From WRGT01 sp964450405 (GTDB lineage Bacteria > Spirochaetota > UBA4802 > UBA5550): 64,000 nt of DNA. A program made the translations under genes and the position numbers. Below are positions 26,454 to 35,123 of this stretch, one piece after another; the first letter of the stretch is position 1, and each line of letters begins with the position of its first letter. The notes under the pieces were generated by a model. It was not told the DNA's origin and did not search any database. It saw nothing but the letters and a program-made list of their open reading frames with translations. The stretch is taken from the NCBI GenBank assembly GCA_964450405.1, contig CAYVCQ010000006.1:1-64000 (forward strand). The letters run 5' to 3'.

Positions 26454-28169
26454 TCAGAACTTCTCGTATCCGTCATTCTCAGGATTGTATGTTGTTTCTG
26501 ATTTAAATGGTGCTGCTTTTGATGCTGTTTTTACTTCACTCTTTACAGGCTTATCTACACTCTTTTTAGTCTGAAGCTCCCGAATATGAATCGCTTTACG
26601 TTTTGAAGTGTCGCTATCGCTTTTAAAACTTTCGCGTATCTTGAATTGCTGAACCATGGCGAGAAGTTCCTGCGCCTGATTCGACATCTCTTCACTTGCA
26701 GCGGCAGTCTGTTCTACCAGGGCCGCATTCTGCTGTGTCATAGTATCCATTTCGGTTACGGCAGTATTTATCTGTTCTATACCTCTGCTCTGTTCATCAC
26801 TAGATGCGGCAATCTCGGAAATAATATTCCGGACCTGTTTTGCCGAGATTATAATCTCTTTCAAAGCATCGCCGCTTTTATTTACAAGATCTGTACCTTC
26901 ATCAATTTTACCTATTGAATCTTTTATCAGTGTACCTATCTCTTTGGCCGCGCCTGCAGATCGTTGTGCGAGATTTCTCACTTCACCTGCAACAACTGCA
27001 AATCCCCGTCCCTGGTCGCCGGCCCTTGCAGCCTCAACAGCGGCATTCAGAGCCAGAAGATTTGTCTGGAAGGAAATCTCGTTTATCATATTTATAATTT
27101 CAGATATTTTCTTGCTCGAATTATTGATCTCTCCGATTGAGAGAACAGCCTTCTCTACAACCAGACCACCGTCTATAGCAAGTTTAGATGAGTTCTCCGC
27201 CAGAGTGTTGGCTTCCTTGGCATTTCCGGCGTTCTGTCTGGTGGATGCATTTGTTTCTTCAACTGTTGCAGCAATCTCCTCCAGCGATGAAGCCTGTTCC
27301 GATGTTCTCTGTGAGAGGTTTTCGTTACCCGATGCAATCTCTTCAACGGCGCGTACAAGATTCTGAGATGACATTATAATTTCAGAAATAAGTTTTTCAA
27401 GATTATCCGCTGAGGTGTTGAGCGCTTTCCCCAGCTGTCCAAGTTCATCGTTCTGGTCGAGGTCTATCCGCTCCAGAAAATTTCCCTTTGCAATGAGTTC
27501 AGCAAATGCAAGACCTTTATTTATCGGTGTGGTTATGGTTTTTGTGATAATAAAAGTAAAAAGAATTCCCACAAGTATTCCGATCACTGATATTACAATT
27601 GCCCATAATTCAAGAGAACTGTATTTTTTGTCAAAATCGGACGAAGCTTCTTTTGATTCGGCTACCAGTGATTTTGAAAATTGTGATAAGACTTCATCGA
27701 TCTGATTCCTTACAGTGTCTATCCTGCCATCTATAGATTTTATTTTATTCATGTCATATGTTCCTGACCTGAAATCAGGAAGTAGTTCCTGCTCAAAGAT
27801 ATTTATCAGATCATTAAACCCGGATTCAATTTTAAGAGATAATTCCTTTTCTTCTTTTGTATCTGAATTTTTTTTTATAAAATCCAGGCTTGTTGTGATT
27901 TTTCCTTTCATCTCCGCTAGCTGTCTATCCGTATCAGATATATTACGGTTAATAATTGCATCAGCAATTATCGAGTAAAACTCATCCAGATACATTTCAG
28001 CTTGTGTAATTTTTAATGCATCTGAAGCACGATTAGAACTTGTGTCCTCAAGATTTTTTAAAGTTCCTATCCCGATAATTAGAAAAATTGAAATACCAAT
28101 GAATACCGCAATTACAGCGGAAAAACCGAGTATCATTTTGTTTCTTATTTTGATATCAGAAAATTTCAT
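26454..28169 (-). CDS. Methyl-accepting chemotaxis protein
   Basis: A 571-residue inner-membrane chemoreceptor. Helix 1 (about 12-34), a periplasmic four-helix-bundle ligand domain (about 35-188), helix 2 (about 190-212) and HAMP (about 213-268) lead to the signalling coiled coil (about 275-520). The hairpin tip reads EISFQTNLLALNAAVEAARAGDQGRGFAVVAGEVR, the site that binds CheA and CheW, split here for length only. Methylation-helix segments such as SLEEIAATVEETNA are present. The C-terminal tail ends GYEKF, which only loosely resembles a CheR-tethering pentapeptide. GGAG lies 7 bases before the ATG. Ligand unknown; no other chemotaxis gene is in the window. Confidence 0.94.
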   Translation of the reverse strand: MKFSDIKIRNKMILGFSAVIAVFIGISIFLIIGIGTLKNLEDTSSNRASDALKITQAEMYLDEFYSIIADAIINRNISDTDRQLAEMKGKITTSLDFIKKNSDTKEEKELSLKIESGFNDLINIFEQELLPDFRSGTYDMNKIKSIDGRIDTVRNQIDEVLSQFSKSLVAESKEASSDFDKKYSSLELWAIVISVIGILVGILFTFIITKTITTPINKGLAFAELIAKGNFLERIDLDQNDELGQLGKALNTSADNLEKLISEIIMSSQNLVRAVEEIASGNENLSQRTSEQASSLEEIAATVEETNASTRQNAGNAKEANTLAENSSKLAIDGGLVVEKAVLSIGEINNSSKKISEIINMINEISFQTNLLALNAAVEAARAGDQGRGFAVVAGEVRNLAQRSAGAAKEIGTLIKDSIGKIDEGTDLVNKSGDALKEIIISAKQVRNIISEIAASSDEQSRGIEQINTAVTEMDTMTQQNAALVEQTAAASEEMSNQAQELLAMVQQFKIRESFKSDSDTSKRKAIHIRELQTKKSVDKPVKSEVKTASKAAPFKSETTYNPENDGYEKF

Positions 28170-28504
28170 ATTTGTTCTCCAAACATTTATAACTTCAGTA
28201 ATTTTTCTAGAAAAATTTAGTGAAGAAAATTAAACTAACCTAACACTAAATAATATACTCTAGGGAGTAATATTAATGTTTCAGTTGCATATATAATATA
28301 CTGATAAAATATGAATATAAGTTTAGATGATAATTTTTTATCCAACTTATTAAGAAAAATTAGTATTTTCTTGCACTGGAAAGAGTTGACTGATAAAATT
28401 ATTAGCATCAAAAGAGTTTTATAGAATAAGTTCTGTAAAACTCTTTTCAAAGCGTTATGTGATACAAAAATGTAACATATAGATTAATGCGGAGTGCCTT
28501 TGCA
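28170..28504. other. Intergenic region with a long hairpin
   Basis: A 335-base AT-rich gap. AAAAGAGTTTTA (28410-28421) and TAAAACTCTTTT (28436-28447) form a perfect 12-bp stem, extended inward by AGAA/TTCT. It lies 57 bases before the small zinc-ribbon gene and could regulate it. A 71-codon leftward frame (28235-28450) is read as chance. Confidence 0.4.
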
Positions 28505-28693
28505 ATGCTGAAAAAAACCGGAAAGGATATTCAACTCTCCTTCGATTTTGATACCTCAAACCAGAAAGTTAAATTTATTAACGTCAGGGGTCAATGCAGG
28601 TGCGGCTACAGCGGTGAATTTAAAAAAGCCGATATTGTACTTGAGATGACAGTGCTCTGTCCGAAGTGTAAATCAGTTATAGTTATAAAATAA
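28505..28693 (+). CDS. Small zinc-ribbon protein
   Basis: A 62-residue protein with a four-cysteine site: CRCGYSGEF near the middle and CPKC near the C-terminus, likely a structural Zn ribbon. ATG 28505 is chosen because GGAG lies 8 bases upstream; ATG 28487 would add six residues. The N-terminal half (KKTGKDIQLSFDFDTSNQKV) is polar and beta-prone. It faces a second, even smaller zinc-ribbon gene with the same C.CGYS motif on the opposite strand. Function unknown. Confidence 0.65.
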   Translation: MLKKTGKDIQLSFDFDTSNQKVKFINVRGQCRCGYSGEFKKADIVLEMTVLCPKCKSVIVIK

Positions 28694-28782
28694 TAAAATA
28701 AGAATCAGAATAAATTGTGCAGATTATTTTACCTTAATTCAGAATGCAGAAATCAACAATGTATTCAATTCTAAATTATTGA

Positions 28783-28926
28783 TCAGCATGGGATCTCTTC
28801 CCTGCTGAGCATATTACCACATCTTCTGCATTTAAATTTTTCCTGTGGAGCACCAAAGTCTATGAACACATTAAGGCTATAACCGCATTTACAGGTGTAT
28901 GAAAATTTTCTATTTCTGTAATCCAT
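28783..28926 (-). CDS. Tiny zinc-ribbon protein
   Basis: A 47-residue ORF starting MDYRNRKFSYTCKCGYSLNV and ending CRRCGNMLSREEIPC. Four cysteines in CxC...CxxC arrangement match the convergent gene at 28505-28693, including the CGYS string, which supports real coding. GAGGAG lies 3 bases before the ATG, close but strong. The two stop codons are about 90 bases apart. Function unknown; it may be a paralogue of its neighbour. Confidence 0.6.
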   Translation of the reverse strand: MDYRNRKFSYTCKCGYSLNVFIDFGAPQEKFKCRRCGNMLSREEIPC

Positions 28927-29208
28927 TATCTCCTCTTCAATTTCTTTTTTAATTTCATTCTTGTCTTACCCCTCAATGAATCTATGAACTTATAGTATCA
29001 TTATCGGCATAAAACTGCAAATTTATAAGAGCACCAAAGGGGGAGGATTTTATCTGATGGGGAAATACTTTTAGATTTTCTTTGATGCTCTGATATTGCA
29101 AATAGAATAGGGTCAGAGCATTTTAAATTTTTATCCCCGGCAATATCCGATATAGAATACAAAATGCTGATTTAGTTTTGGGATGAATGATGTGTGATTT
29201 GAGAAATA

Positions 29209-29835
29209 TTATATACTGCATCCATAGAGTATTAATTTCACTGCTATATACAACATGATGAATCCAATAGCAGTATCCAGAATTCTCCATGCCGTCTGCT
29301 TTTTGAATAGAGGCGCGATAATTTTTCCGCTAAAGGCAAGAGAGAAGAACCATGTGAATGATGCCGATATCGCTCCAATACCAAAGAACAGTCTTATTTC
29401 CGGAGGTCTCGCAGCTCCGAATCCCCCCAGCATTACAACCGTATCAATGTATACATGAGGATTCAGATATGTCAGAGCAAGTGTGGTCAATACGGCTTTC
29501 TTAAGAGAGAGTGAATTATCCTCTCCACCGTTTATATCCATAGATTCCCCTTTAATTGCAGATCGGAAACATCTGAATGAAAACCAGGCGAGATAAGCAG
29601 CTCCAGCAAGAGAAACTATTTTTGTAATTAGCGGATGACTGCTGAAAATATAACCCATTCCTGCAATTCCAAGAGTAATAAGGAGAGCATCGCTTAAAGC
29701 ACATATCCATGCAATGATGAATCTATGCTCATTCTTAATTCCCTGTTTCAGCACAAATGCATTTTGAGCACCTATTGCTATAATCAGTCCGGCTCCCATT
29801 ACGAAACCTTCAAAGAGACTGTTTATTATTACCAT
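29209..29835 (-). CDS. LysE/ArgO-family amino acid exporter
   Basis: A 208-residue inner-membrane protein with six hydrophobic segments. GLIIAIGAQNAFVLKQGI near the N-terminus and the central LTYLNPHVYIDTVVMLGG motif are diagnostic of the LysE/ArgO exporters for basic amino acids (lysine, arginine or canavanine). No LysR-type regulator is adjacent. It is monocistronic. The ribosome site is weak (GGTG). Substrate is inferred from the family. Confidence 0.9.
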   Translation of the reverse strand: MVIINSLFEGFVMGAGLIIAIGAQNAFVLKQGIKNEHRFIIAWICALSDALLITLGIAGMGYIFSSHPLITKIVSLAGAAYLAWFSFRCFRSAIKGESMDINGGEDNSLSLKKAVLTTLALTYLNPHVYIDTVVMLGGFGAARPPEIRLFFGIGAISASFTWFFSLAFSGKIIAPLFKKQTAWRILDTAIGFIMLYIAVKLILYGCSI

Positions 29836-30125
29836 GACACCAGCTTTTTATGATTTATTCAATAATATAATATGTCATAAAAAGCATTAATTAGCATCAG
29901 ATTTTTGTCAATTAAAGTAAAGGTTGAGTAATTTACCTCCAATTTTATATGATAAAAAGCGTTTTTCGGAGAAATTTTTTTCATTTTCAGGTGCAAAAGT
30001 ATTATTTTATATTTTAATAAAGGAAAACATCAGCAGTTGTTTATAAAAAAAAATAAAAAAAAATAAAAATCTATATTGAATATTTATCGTTTTTTTATTA
30101 CTGTTATAAAAAGAGGTTAATGATT

Positions 30126-30839
30126 ATGAAAAAACTGACTATTATTTTACTATTTTCACTTATATTCTCCCCATATTTATATGCACAGCAATATGATGAT
30201 CTGCAGGAGAAACAGGTTAATAATGACAGGCTTAAGCTTTATCCTTCACCATTGGAGGGCAAGAATTACTTTTTTCTTCAGTCCATTAATGACCAGACTC
30301 AGATCATTATAGGTGATTTTACCCAGGTTGATAAAAAGATAATCATGATAATTCTTAATCCTGATTATACTACAATCAAATCTGTTGTTGAATATAATCC
30401 AACAAAAAAGCAGCTGTTGTTTAAAAAGGATTCGACTTCAAAATTTTTTACTACAGACATCGTGAAGCTGAAAAGAGACATCATAACAGGTGCAATCTAT
30501 AAAGGGAATAACGCCCAGCTGATGAAGTCATATGATGAACTTGAAAACATTTTCAAAGAGGGAGATACAAGCAGAATTTTTCCTGAAACCTACGGATTCA
30601 GTGTTAAACTTACAGAGCTTGATAGCGAGAAACTCTCTGCAATGTACACTTTCGGAAATACAATTAAGGGATATTATCTGCAATTTAAAACTTTATACTA
30701 CCGTGAAAATTCTTTAAACGAAGTCATTCCAATTCTAAAATATTCAGTTTACAGCAAGAATACACACGATCCTATAATTCAGGAATATGTCGAAGCGCTT
30801 TTTAAAATAAACAAACCATCCGCCAGCTATGTTAAGTAA
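30126..30839 (+). CDS. Exported protein of unknown function
   Basis: A 237-residue protein with a clean signal peptide (MKKLTIILLFSLIFSPYLYA, cut before QQ). ATG 30126 is preferred over 30120 because GAGG then lies 9 bases upstream. The mature protein is beta-rich and polar, has no cysteines in obvious motifs and no membrane helix; a periplasmic location is likely. It precedes the DgkA-PAP2 fusion by about 30 bases and may be co-transcribed with it. I do not recognise the family. Confidence 0.65.
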   Translation: MKKLTIILLFSLIFSPYLYAQQYDDLQEKQVNNDRLKLYPSPLEGKNYFFLQSINDQTQIIIGDFTQVDKKIIMIILNPDYTTIKSVVEYNPTKKQLLFKKDSTSKFFTTDIVKLKRDIITGAIYKGNNAQLMKSYDELENIFKEGDTSRIFPETYGFSVKLTELDSEKLSAMYTFGNTIKGYYLQFKTLYYRENSLNEVIPILKYSVYSKNTHDPIIQEYVEALFKINKPSASYVK

Positions 30840-30848
30840 TATGTTCTG

Positions 30849-30883
30849 CATCCCGGAAGTCAGAATAACGGATGGCCGGGATG
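30849..30883 (+). promoter_or_regulatory. Hairpin over the start of the DgkA-PAP2 gene
   Basis: CATCCCGG (30849-30856) and CCGGGATG (30876-30883) form a perfect 8-bp stem. The right arm contains the second possible ATG (30881) and the loop contains the first (30872). This could hide the start until ribosomes finish the upstream gene. Confidence 0.4.
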
Positions 30884-31573
30884 AAGAAATGGCTTGATTC
30901 AGTTGATAATGCAATAGAGGGTATCTTATATGCGGCCAAGACCGAGCGGCATATAAGATTTCATCTCTATGTTGCTGCTGTACTTTTAGTTGTATGTTTC
31001 ACCTTCGGAATTAATAAGTGGGAGTTCATTATCCTTACAACTATGGCAACGATTGTTATCTCTGCGGAGTTGTTTAATTCTGCGATTGAGTCAATGGTTG
31101 ATATTCTCTCCCCTCAAAAACAGGAGAGTGCACGCATAGCAAAGGATATTGCCGCGGGCGCTGTGCTCGTACCCTCAATTGTATCTCTTATTGCAGCATA
31201 TTTTATTTTAAAACCCTATGTCATAGATTTTTATATAAATGGCGTCAGAATTGCTCATCATTCCGGCGGGGACATTGCTGTGACATCTGTAATAATTATT
31301 ATGATTTTTGTAGTAATTCTTAAAGCTTTTATAGGGAAGGGACAATCTCTAAGAGGGGGGATGCCGTCGGGGCATTCATCCATTGCTTTTTCAATATGGG
31401 TTTCAGTATCCATTATATATCAGAACCTGCCGGTACTGATTATTTTTTTTCTACTTGCAGTTTTGATTGCTTTAAGCAGAATTATTCAGAAAGTTCATTC
31501 TTTTATTGAAGTGCTTGCCGGAGCCGTGTTAGGTTCTACAGTAACATGGCTGCTTTTTAAAGTCTTCTATTGA
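30872..31573 (+). CDS. Diacylglycerol/undecaprenol kinase fused to PAP2 phosphatase
   Basis: A 233-residue integral membrane protein. The first half (about 1-115, three helices) is DgkA-type, with the signature AELFNSAIESMVDILSP carrying the catalytic Glu and metal-binding Asn-Ser. The second half (about 140-233) is a PAP2 lipid phosphatase with the motif MPSGHSS and a second catalytic His in SRIIQKVHSFIEVLAG. The family Asp after that His is Glu here. The two activities oppose each other: phosphorylation of undecaprenol or diacylglycerol and removal of phosphate. A role in recycling the lipid carrier for cell wall and polysaccharide is plausible. The start may be 30872 or 30881. Confidence 0.85.
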   Translation: MAGMKKWLDSVDNAIEGILYAAKTERHIRFHLYVAAVLLVVCFTFGINKWEFIILTTMATIVISAELFNSAIESMVDILSPQKQESARIAKDIAAGAVLVPSIVSLIAAYFILKPYVIDFYINGVRIAHHSGGDIAVTSVIIIMIFVVILKAFIGKGQSLRGGMPSGHSSIAFSIWVSVSIIYQNLPVLIIFFLLAVLIALSRIIQKVHSFIEVLAGAVLGSTVTWLLFKVFY

Positions 31574-31602
31574 GCCTGATTAACAGAGTGAGTTGATGTA
31601 TA

Positions 31603-32127
31603 ATGAAAAATTTTAAAGCGCTCAGTATTAGATATATAATATTTTTATTAACGTTTTCATTCTCTTTTATTTCCGGATGTCAATGGACTTCATGTTCATG
31701 CGGGAACGGAGATAGTAAAAGTAATGTAAAAACAACCCAGAAAATAATCCCCATTGATTTTATTCTCTCACAGATTCAGAAAAATAAAATTTATTTATCA
31801 AATCAGAATAGTGAATCCGGCACTGAAGAAATTTATCAGATAGAGCGGGGCGGGAGACTATTTGTCACTGGTTCGGATGTCTACTATATTAAAAATGGAG
31901 ATGTAGCCTGGCAGAGCAGTCCGGCACGTAAATATCAGATGCTGAATAATATATATTATGTTGCTACGGGTGACTACGTTTTCTGTGCAATGAAGGATGG
32001 AAGAGTTTTATGGAAGACCGGACTTGCCAATAGCGGGTCGTGTGTAATTAAAGATGGGATTCTTTTTGTGCTGACGGCTAATGGAGTTAAAAAACTGGAT
32101 CTTAAATCGGGTAAAGGAGTTTTGTAG
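31603..32127 (+). CDS. Lipoprotein with a partial PQQ-like propeller
   Basis: A 174-residue lipoprotein. The signal peptide ends in the lipobox ISGC, and the mature N-terminus is Cys-rich (CQWTSCSCGNG). The C-terminal part has two PQQ-type propeller blades (GRVLWKTGLANSGSCVIKDG and LFVLTANGVKKLDLKSGK). A complete propeller needs seven or eight blades, so this may be a truncated remnant. An inverted-repeat element begins 42 bases after the stop. It follows the DgkA-PAP2 gene by 29 bases. Function unknown. Confidence 0.65.
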   Translation: MKNFKALSIRYIIFLLTFSFSFISGCQWTSCSCGNGDSKSNVKTTQKIIPIDFILSQIQKNKIYLSNQNSESGTEEIYQIERGGRLFVTGSDVYYIKNGDVAWQSSPARKYQMLNNIYYVATGDYVFCAMKDGRVLWKTGLANSGSCVIKDGILFVLTANGVKKLDLKSGKGVL

Positions 32128-32169
32128 AATAGTAATGGGGCTACTTCAAAGGTATGTATTTTAAGCATT

Positions 32170-32274
32170 TGTCATTCCGGTTTTGCAGCTTCAATTTATG
32201 CAAATACCGGAATCTCATGATCTAATCAGTAGTATGAGATTCCGGTATTTCGTTTCACTACAGCCGGAATGACA
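32170..32274. repeat. MITE-like inverted-repeat element, family B
   Basis: A 105-bp element with perfect 11-bp ends TGTCATTCCGG and CCGGAATGACA, plus inner 17-bp perfect arms (32202-32218 and 32234-32250, AAATACCGGAATCTCAT). It lies between the ends of the convergent PQQ-like and acyl-CoA ligase genes. GTCATTCCGG-ended palindromes are a common dispersed-repeat type. Confidence 0.7.
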
Positions 32275-32310
32275 TCGAACAGACTTTTTGGAAAGACCCT
32301 TCTTAAATCG

Positions 32311-34227
32311 TTATTTGATATAAAGTTTGTCTATTGTTTCTTTGTAGTTCTCGATAATTACACGTTTTTTAGTTTTCTGAGTCGGTGTAAGCTCACCGGT
32401 TTCTTCAGTAAACCTTCTTTTTATTACTGCGTAATTTTTAATTACTTCAAACTCTTCAAGTCTCATGTTGGCAGTTGCAACTTCTTTTGCTACCAGTTCC
32501 TTAAGTCTCGGGTTTTCTATAAAGTCGTCGCCAACCTCAACAACAGTTGGAGCTCCTGTAAAGTTTGAATAAACAAGTTTACTCTTATCGTATGCAATGT
32601 TCTCTTTATCAAAGAGAGCTATGATATTCATAAAGTTTGGAACAATAAGTGTTGTGATAAAGTTTTTCTCGTCACCAACCGGGAAGACCTGTTCAACATA
32701 GGGGCTGGTTCCGAACATCCCTTCAACTTTTGCAGGTGCTATATTTTTACCTGTTGCAAGACAGATGATAGCTTTCTTTCTGTCAACAATCTTGAAGTAT
32801 CCGTTTTCATCTTCTATTACAACATCTCCGGTTTTAAACCATCCGTCAGCAGTAAAAGAGGCTTTGTCCTCCTCCGGTTTATTGAGATATCCGGCAAAAA
32901 GTCCTGCACCGCCGATTTCAAGCTCACCGTCCGGAGCAATTCTTCCTGTGGAACCATTAGCTGGAGGACCAACATATCCAGGCTTACATGCAGTGAGCTG
33001 ATTGAGGCAGCATGCATTACATGATTCGGTTGAGCCGTAGCCTTCGATTACAGGGAAGCCGAGAATGTAATAGAATCTAAGCAGGTCTGCAGAGATTCCC
33101 GCACTTGCAGAGAATGCAAATCTGAAACGGTTTCCAAACAGCGCTCTTACTTTAGAGTATATGATTTTATCAGCAATTTTATATTTTATTCTGAGACCGG
33201 TGGGTAGTTTTGAAAGAAGGTCAAATGATGGAGACATATCAATTCTTCCATACTTATCTGTTTTATAAAGAATCGCTTTTTCCCCGACGGCAATTGCCCA
33301 TTTAAAGAGTTTACTCTTCACCGCGCTTTCAGACATAGTCTTTGTGAGCTGAATGTAGATTTTTTCATACAAACGTGGTACGCAGTTAAACCATGTTGGA
33401 TTGTATTTCTGCATATCCGCAAGAATTGTTGATGGATTGTCCGCGTAACATATTGTTGCTCCCTGCCAGATTGCCATATTCTGACAAGAACCTCTATCGA
33501 AAATGTGAGCAATCGGGAGGAAAGACATTGTTACATCGTTCTCAGTTACATTCATATCAAATTTACCGAAGTAATCTCTAACTCCCTGCATCCTTGAGGA
33601 CATGGACCAGTGTGAGAGGATAACTCCCTTTCCAAGACCTGTGGTGCCTGATGTGTAAAGAATTGTATACCAGTCTTTGATATCAACGCTTTTCCATCGC
33701 GCCTCATATTCGCTGAATGATGAAGCTGCATATTTTTTACCAAGCTCCATAAGATCTTTCAGGCTGATTATTTTAGGATTATCAGATTTATATGCGTTGT
33801 CCATTACTATTATTTTCTGGATAGAAGGCATCTTGTCAAGACCCGGTAGAACTCTCTTCAGAAGATCAGTGTTCCCAAGAAACAGGTAACGGCACTGTGA
33901 ATCGTTTACTATATAATCTATTTCGAAAAGTGAAAGAGTAGGGTAGATCGCAACGCTGGCTCCACCGGAGTTCGCGATAGCCATATCAACCTGTGTCCAG
34001 TATGGACTGCTTGCAGAAAGAATTCCTACACGCTCCTGTTTATTAATTCCAAGGGAGAGAATTCCGCATGCCATATCCTCTACTCTTTGTTTCATTTCCT
34101 TCCATGTAAAAGTTCCTGTTTCTCCTGTGTAAAGAGCAGGATTGAATCTCTGCGCAACGCGATCACCAAGCCTGTTAGCGCTTGTGTAGAAAGCCTCTGG
34201 TACTGTGAGTAGTTTTGTTTCTGCCAT
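32311..34227 (-). CDS. Long-chain acyl-CoA synthetase (AMP-forming)
   Basis: A 638-residue adenylate-forming enzyme that activates fatty acids with ATP and CoA. The AMP-binding P-loop reads YTSGTTGLGKGV (Leu where Pro is common). GYGSTE, the adenine motif, and WFKTGDVVIEDENGYFKIVDRKK, the hinge region, are intact. The length and C-terminus (RRFTEETGELTPTQKTKKR) fit FadD15-type long-chain enzymes. GAGGT lies 6 bases before the ATG. The gene is monocistronic, ending near the family B palindrome. Membrane association is typical. Confidence 0.93.
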   Translation of the reverse strand: MAETKLLTVPEAFYTSANRLGDRVAQRFNPALYTGETGTFTWKEMKQRVEDMACGILSLGINKQERVGILSASSPYWTQVDMAIANSGGASVAIYPTLSLFEIDYIVNDSQCRYLFLGNTDLLKRVLPGLDKMPSIQKIIVMDNAYKSDNPKIISLKDLMELGKKYAASSFSEYEARWKSVDIKDWYTILYTSGTTGLGKGVILSHWSMSSRMQGVRDYFGKFDMNVTENDVTMSFLPIAHIFDRGSCQNMAIWQGATICYADNPSTILADMQKYNPTWFNCVPRLYEKIYIQLTKTMSESAVKSKLFKWAIAVGEKAILYKTDKYGRIDMSPSFDLLSKLPTGLRIKYKIADKIIYSKVRALFGNRFRFAFSASAGISADLLRFYYILGFPVIEGYGSTESCNACCLNQLTACKPGYVGPPANGSTGRIAPDGELEIGGAGLFAGYLNKPEEDKASFTADGWFKTGDVVIEDENGYFKIVDRKKAIICLATGKNIAPAKVEGMFGTSPYVEQVFPVGDEKNFITTLIVPNFMNIIALFDKENIAYDKSKLVYSNFTGAPTVVEVGDDFIENPRLKELVAKEVATANMRLEEFEVIKNYAVIKRRFTEETGELTPTQKTKKRVIIENYKETIDKLYIK

Positions 34228-34602
34228 ATCTTACCTCGTTTTTTCTCTTTTTTATTTATTTGGAACAATTTTGTATATCTGTCAACAAAAAAAGAACAAC
34301 GTTCTTAAAAATGAGTGCTTGAGTTAAATGTGTTTATAGAGCATAAATAGAATTAATCGCATTAATGCGGGAGATAAATGATGAAAATTTAAATAGGAGA
34401 AATGCGCTTATGCTAAGACTTGCTGAAAAATAAATGTGTTCCATACATATTTTAAAACGGGCTTTTGTATTTTTCTAAGGAAAAATTTAGCTGAGGTTGA
34501 TGTAGAAAAGCATAACTGTTTATTTTAGGAATTCCGGGTCAGAGCTTTTTTTACTGCAGAAAGGGCTCTGACACCGGATAAGAATAATTCAGTATAATTT
34601 AA
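34228..34602. other. Intergenic region with a repeated motif hairpin
   Basis: A 375-base gap. GTCAGAGC (34538-34545) and GCTCTGAC (34565-34572) form an 8-bp stem, flanked by TCCGG and CCGGA. The half-site GGGTCAGAGC recurs in three other gaps of the window. No gene is seen. Confidence 0.45.
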
Positions 34603-34962
34603 TCAATGACTGCACTCGTGTCCGTGATCACTGCATCCCAAACCTGAATCTGTTAAATTGCCTGAAATCCATTTGTCTGCAACTGCTCTGACATTACCGG
34701 AACAGCCTCTGACGACGTTGATTCCGCTTCCCTTCAGAACATTCACAGCACCGTCACCCATATTTCCTGCAAGCATTACTTTTACTCCGAGACCGGCAAG
34801 GGTGCCTGCAATATTTGACTTGCATCCGCAACCTACGGGGGATTGAACTTTCTCTTCCAGAATTATTTCTTTATTCTCGTTCAATGTAAAAACTGTGAAA
34901 TGGTCGCAGTGGCCGAAATGACTGTCGATCATTGTATCTTTTGTAGGTAATGCAATTTTCAT
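34603..34962 (-). CDS. NifX/NafY-like (dinitrogenase cofactor-type) protein
   Basis: A 119-residue protein of the NifB/NifX/NafY Fe-Mo cluster-binding family. MKIALPTKDTMIDSHFGHCDHF is the conserved opening with the SHFG core, and VMLAGNMGDGAVNVLKGSGINVV is the second half of the fold. Extra cysteines (GCGCKSN) and a His/Cys tail (GLGCSDHGHECSH) suggest metal or cluster binding. No nif gene is near, so a general Fe-S or metal carrier role is likelier than nitrogen fixation. AAGGAG precedes the ATG at 9 bases. Confidence 0.87.
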   Translation of the reverse strand: MKIALPTKDTMIDSHFGHCDHFTVFTLNENKEIILEEKVQSPVGCGCKSNIAGTLAGLGVKVMLAGNMGDGAVNVLKGSGINVVRGCSGNVRAVADKWISGNLTDSGLGCSDHGHECSH

Positions 34963-35123
34963 AAACTTTTTCTCCTTTTTACAGCTTTTTATTCTGCGGT
35001 AACTCGATGTAGAATGCAGCGCCAGATTTTATCTTTTCATATTTACCCGAGTGAAATCTTATTTGATTATAGTTAGTTCTATTGAAGAGAATTGAACTTT
35101 CAAGTCAAGAGTAAAAATGAATC

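Noticed and set aside
28235..28450. Leftward 71-codon ORF upstream of the zinc-ribbon gene
   Set aside because: It has no ribosome site or recognisable domain, and its start lies in a long hairpin; AT-rich chance ORF.
32269..32568. Rightward 99-codon ORF at the end of the acyl-CoA ligase
   Set aside because: It is antisense to a well-conserved gene end and starts in a palindromic repeat.
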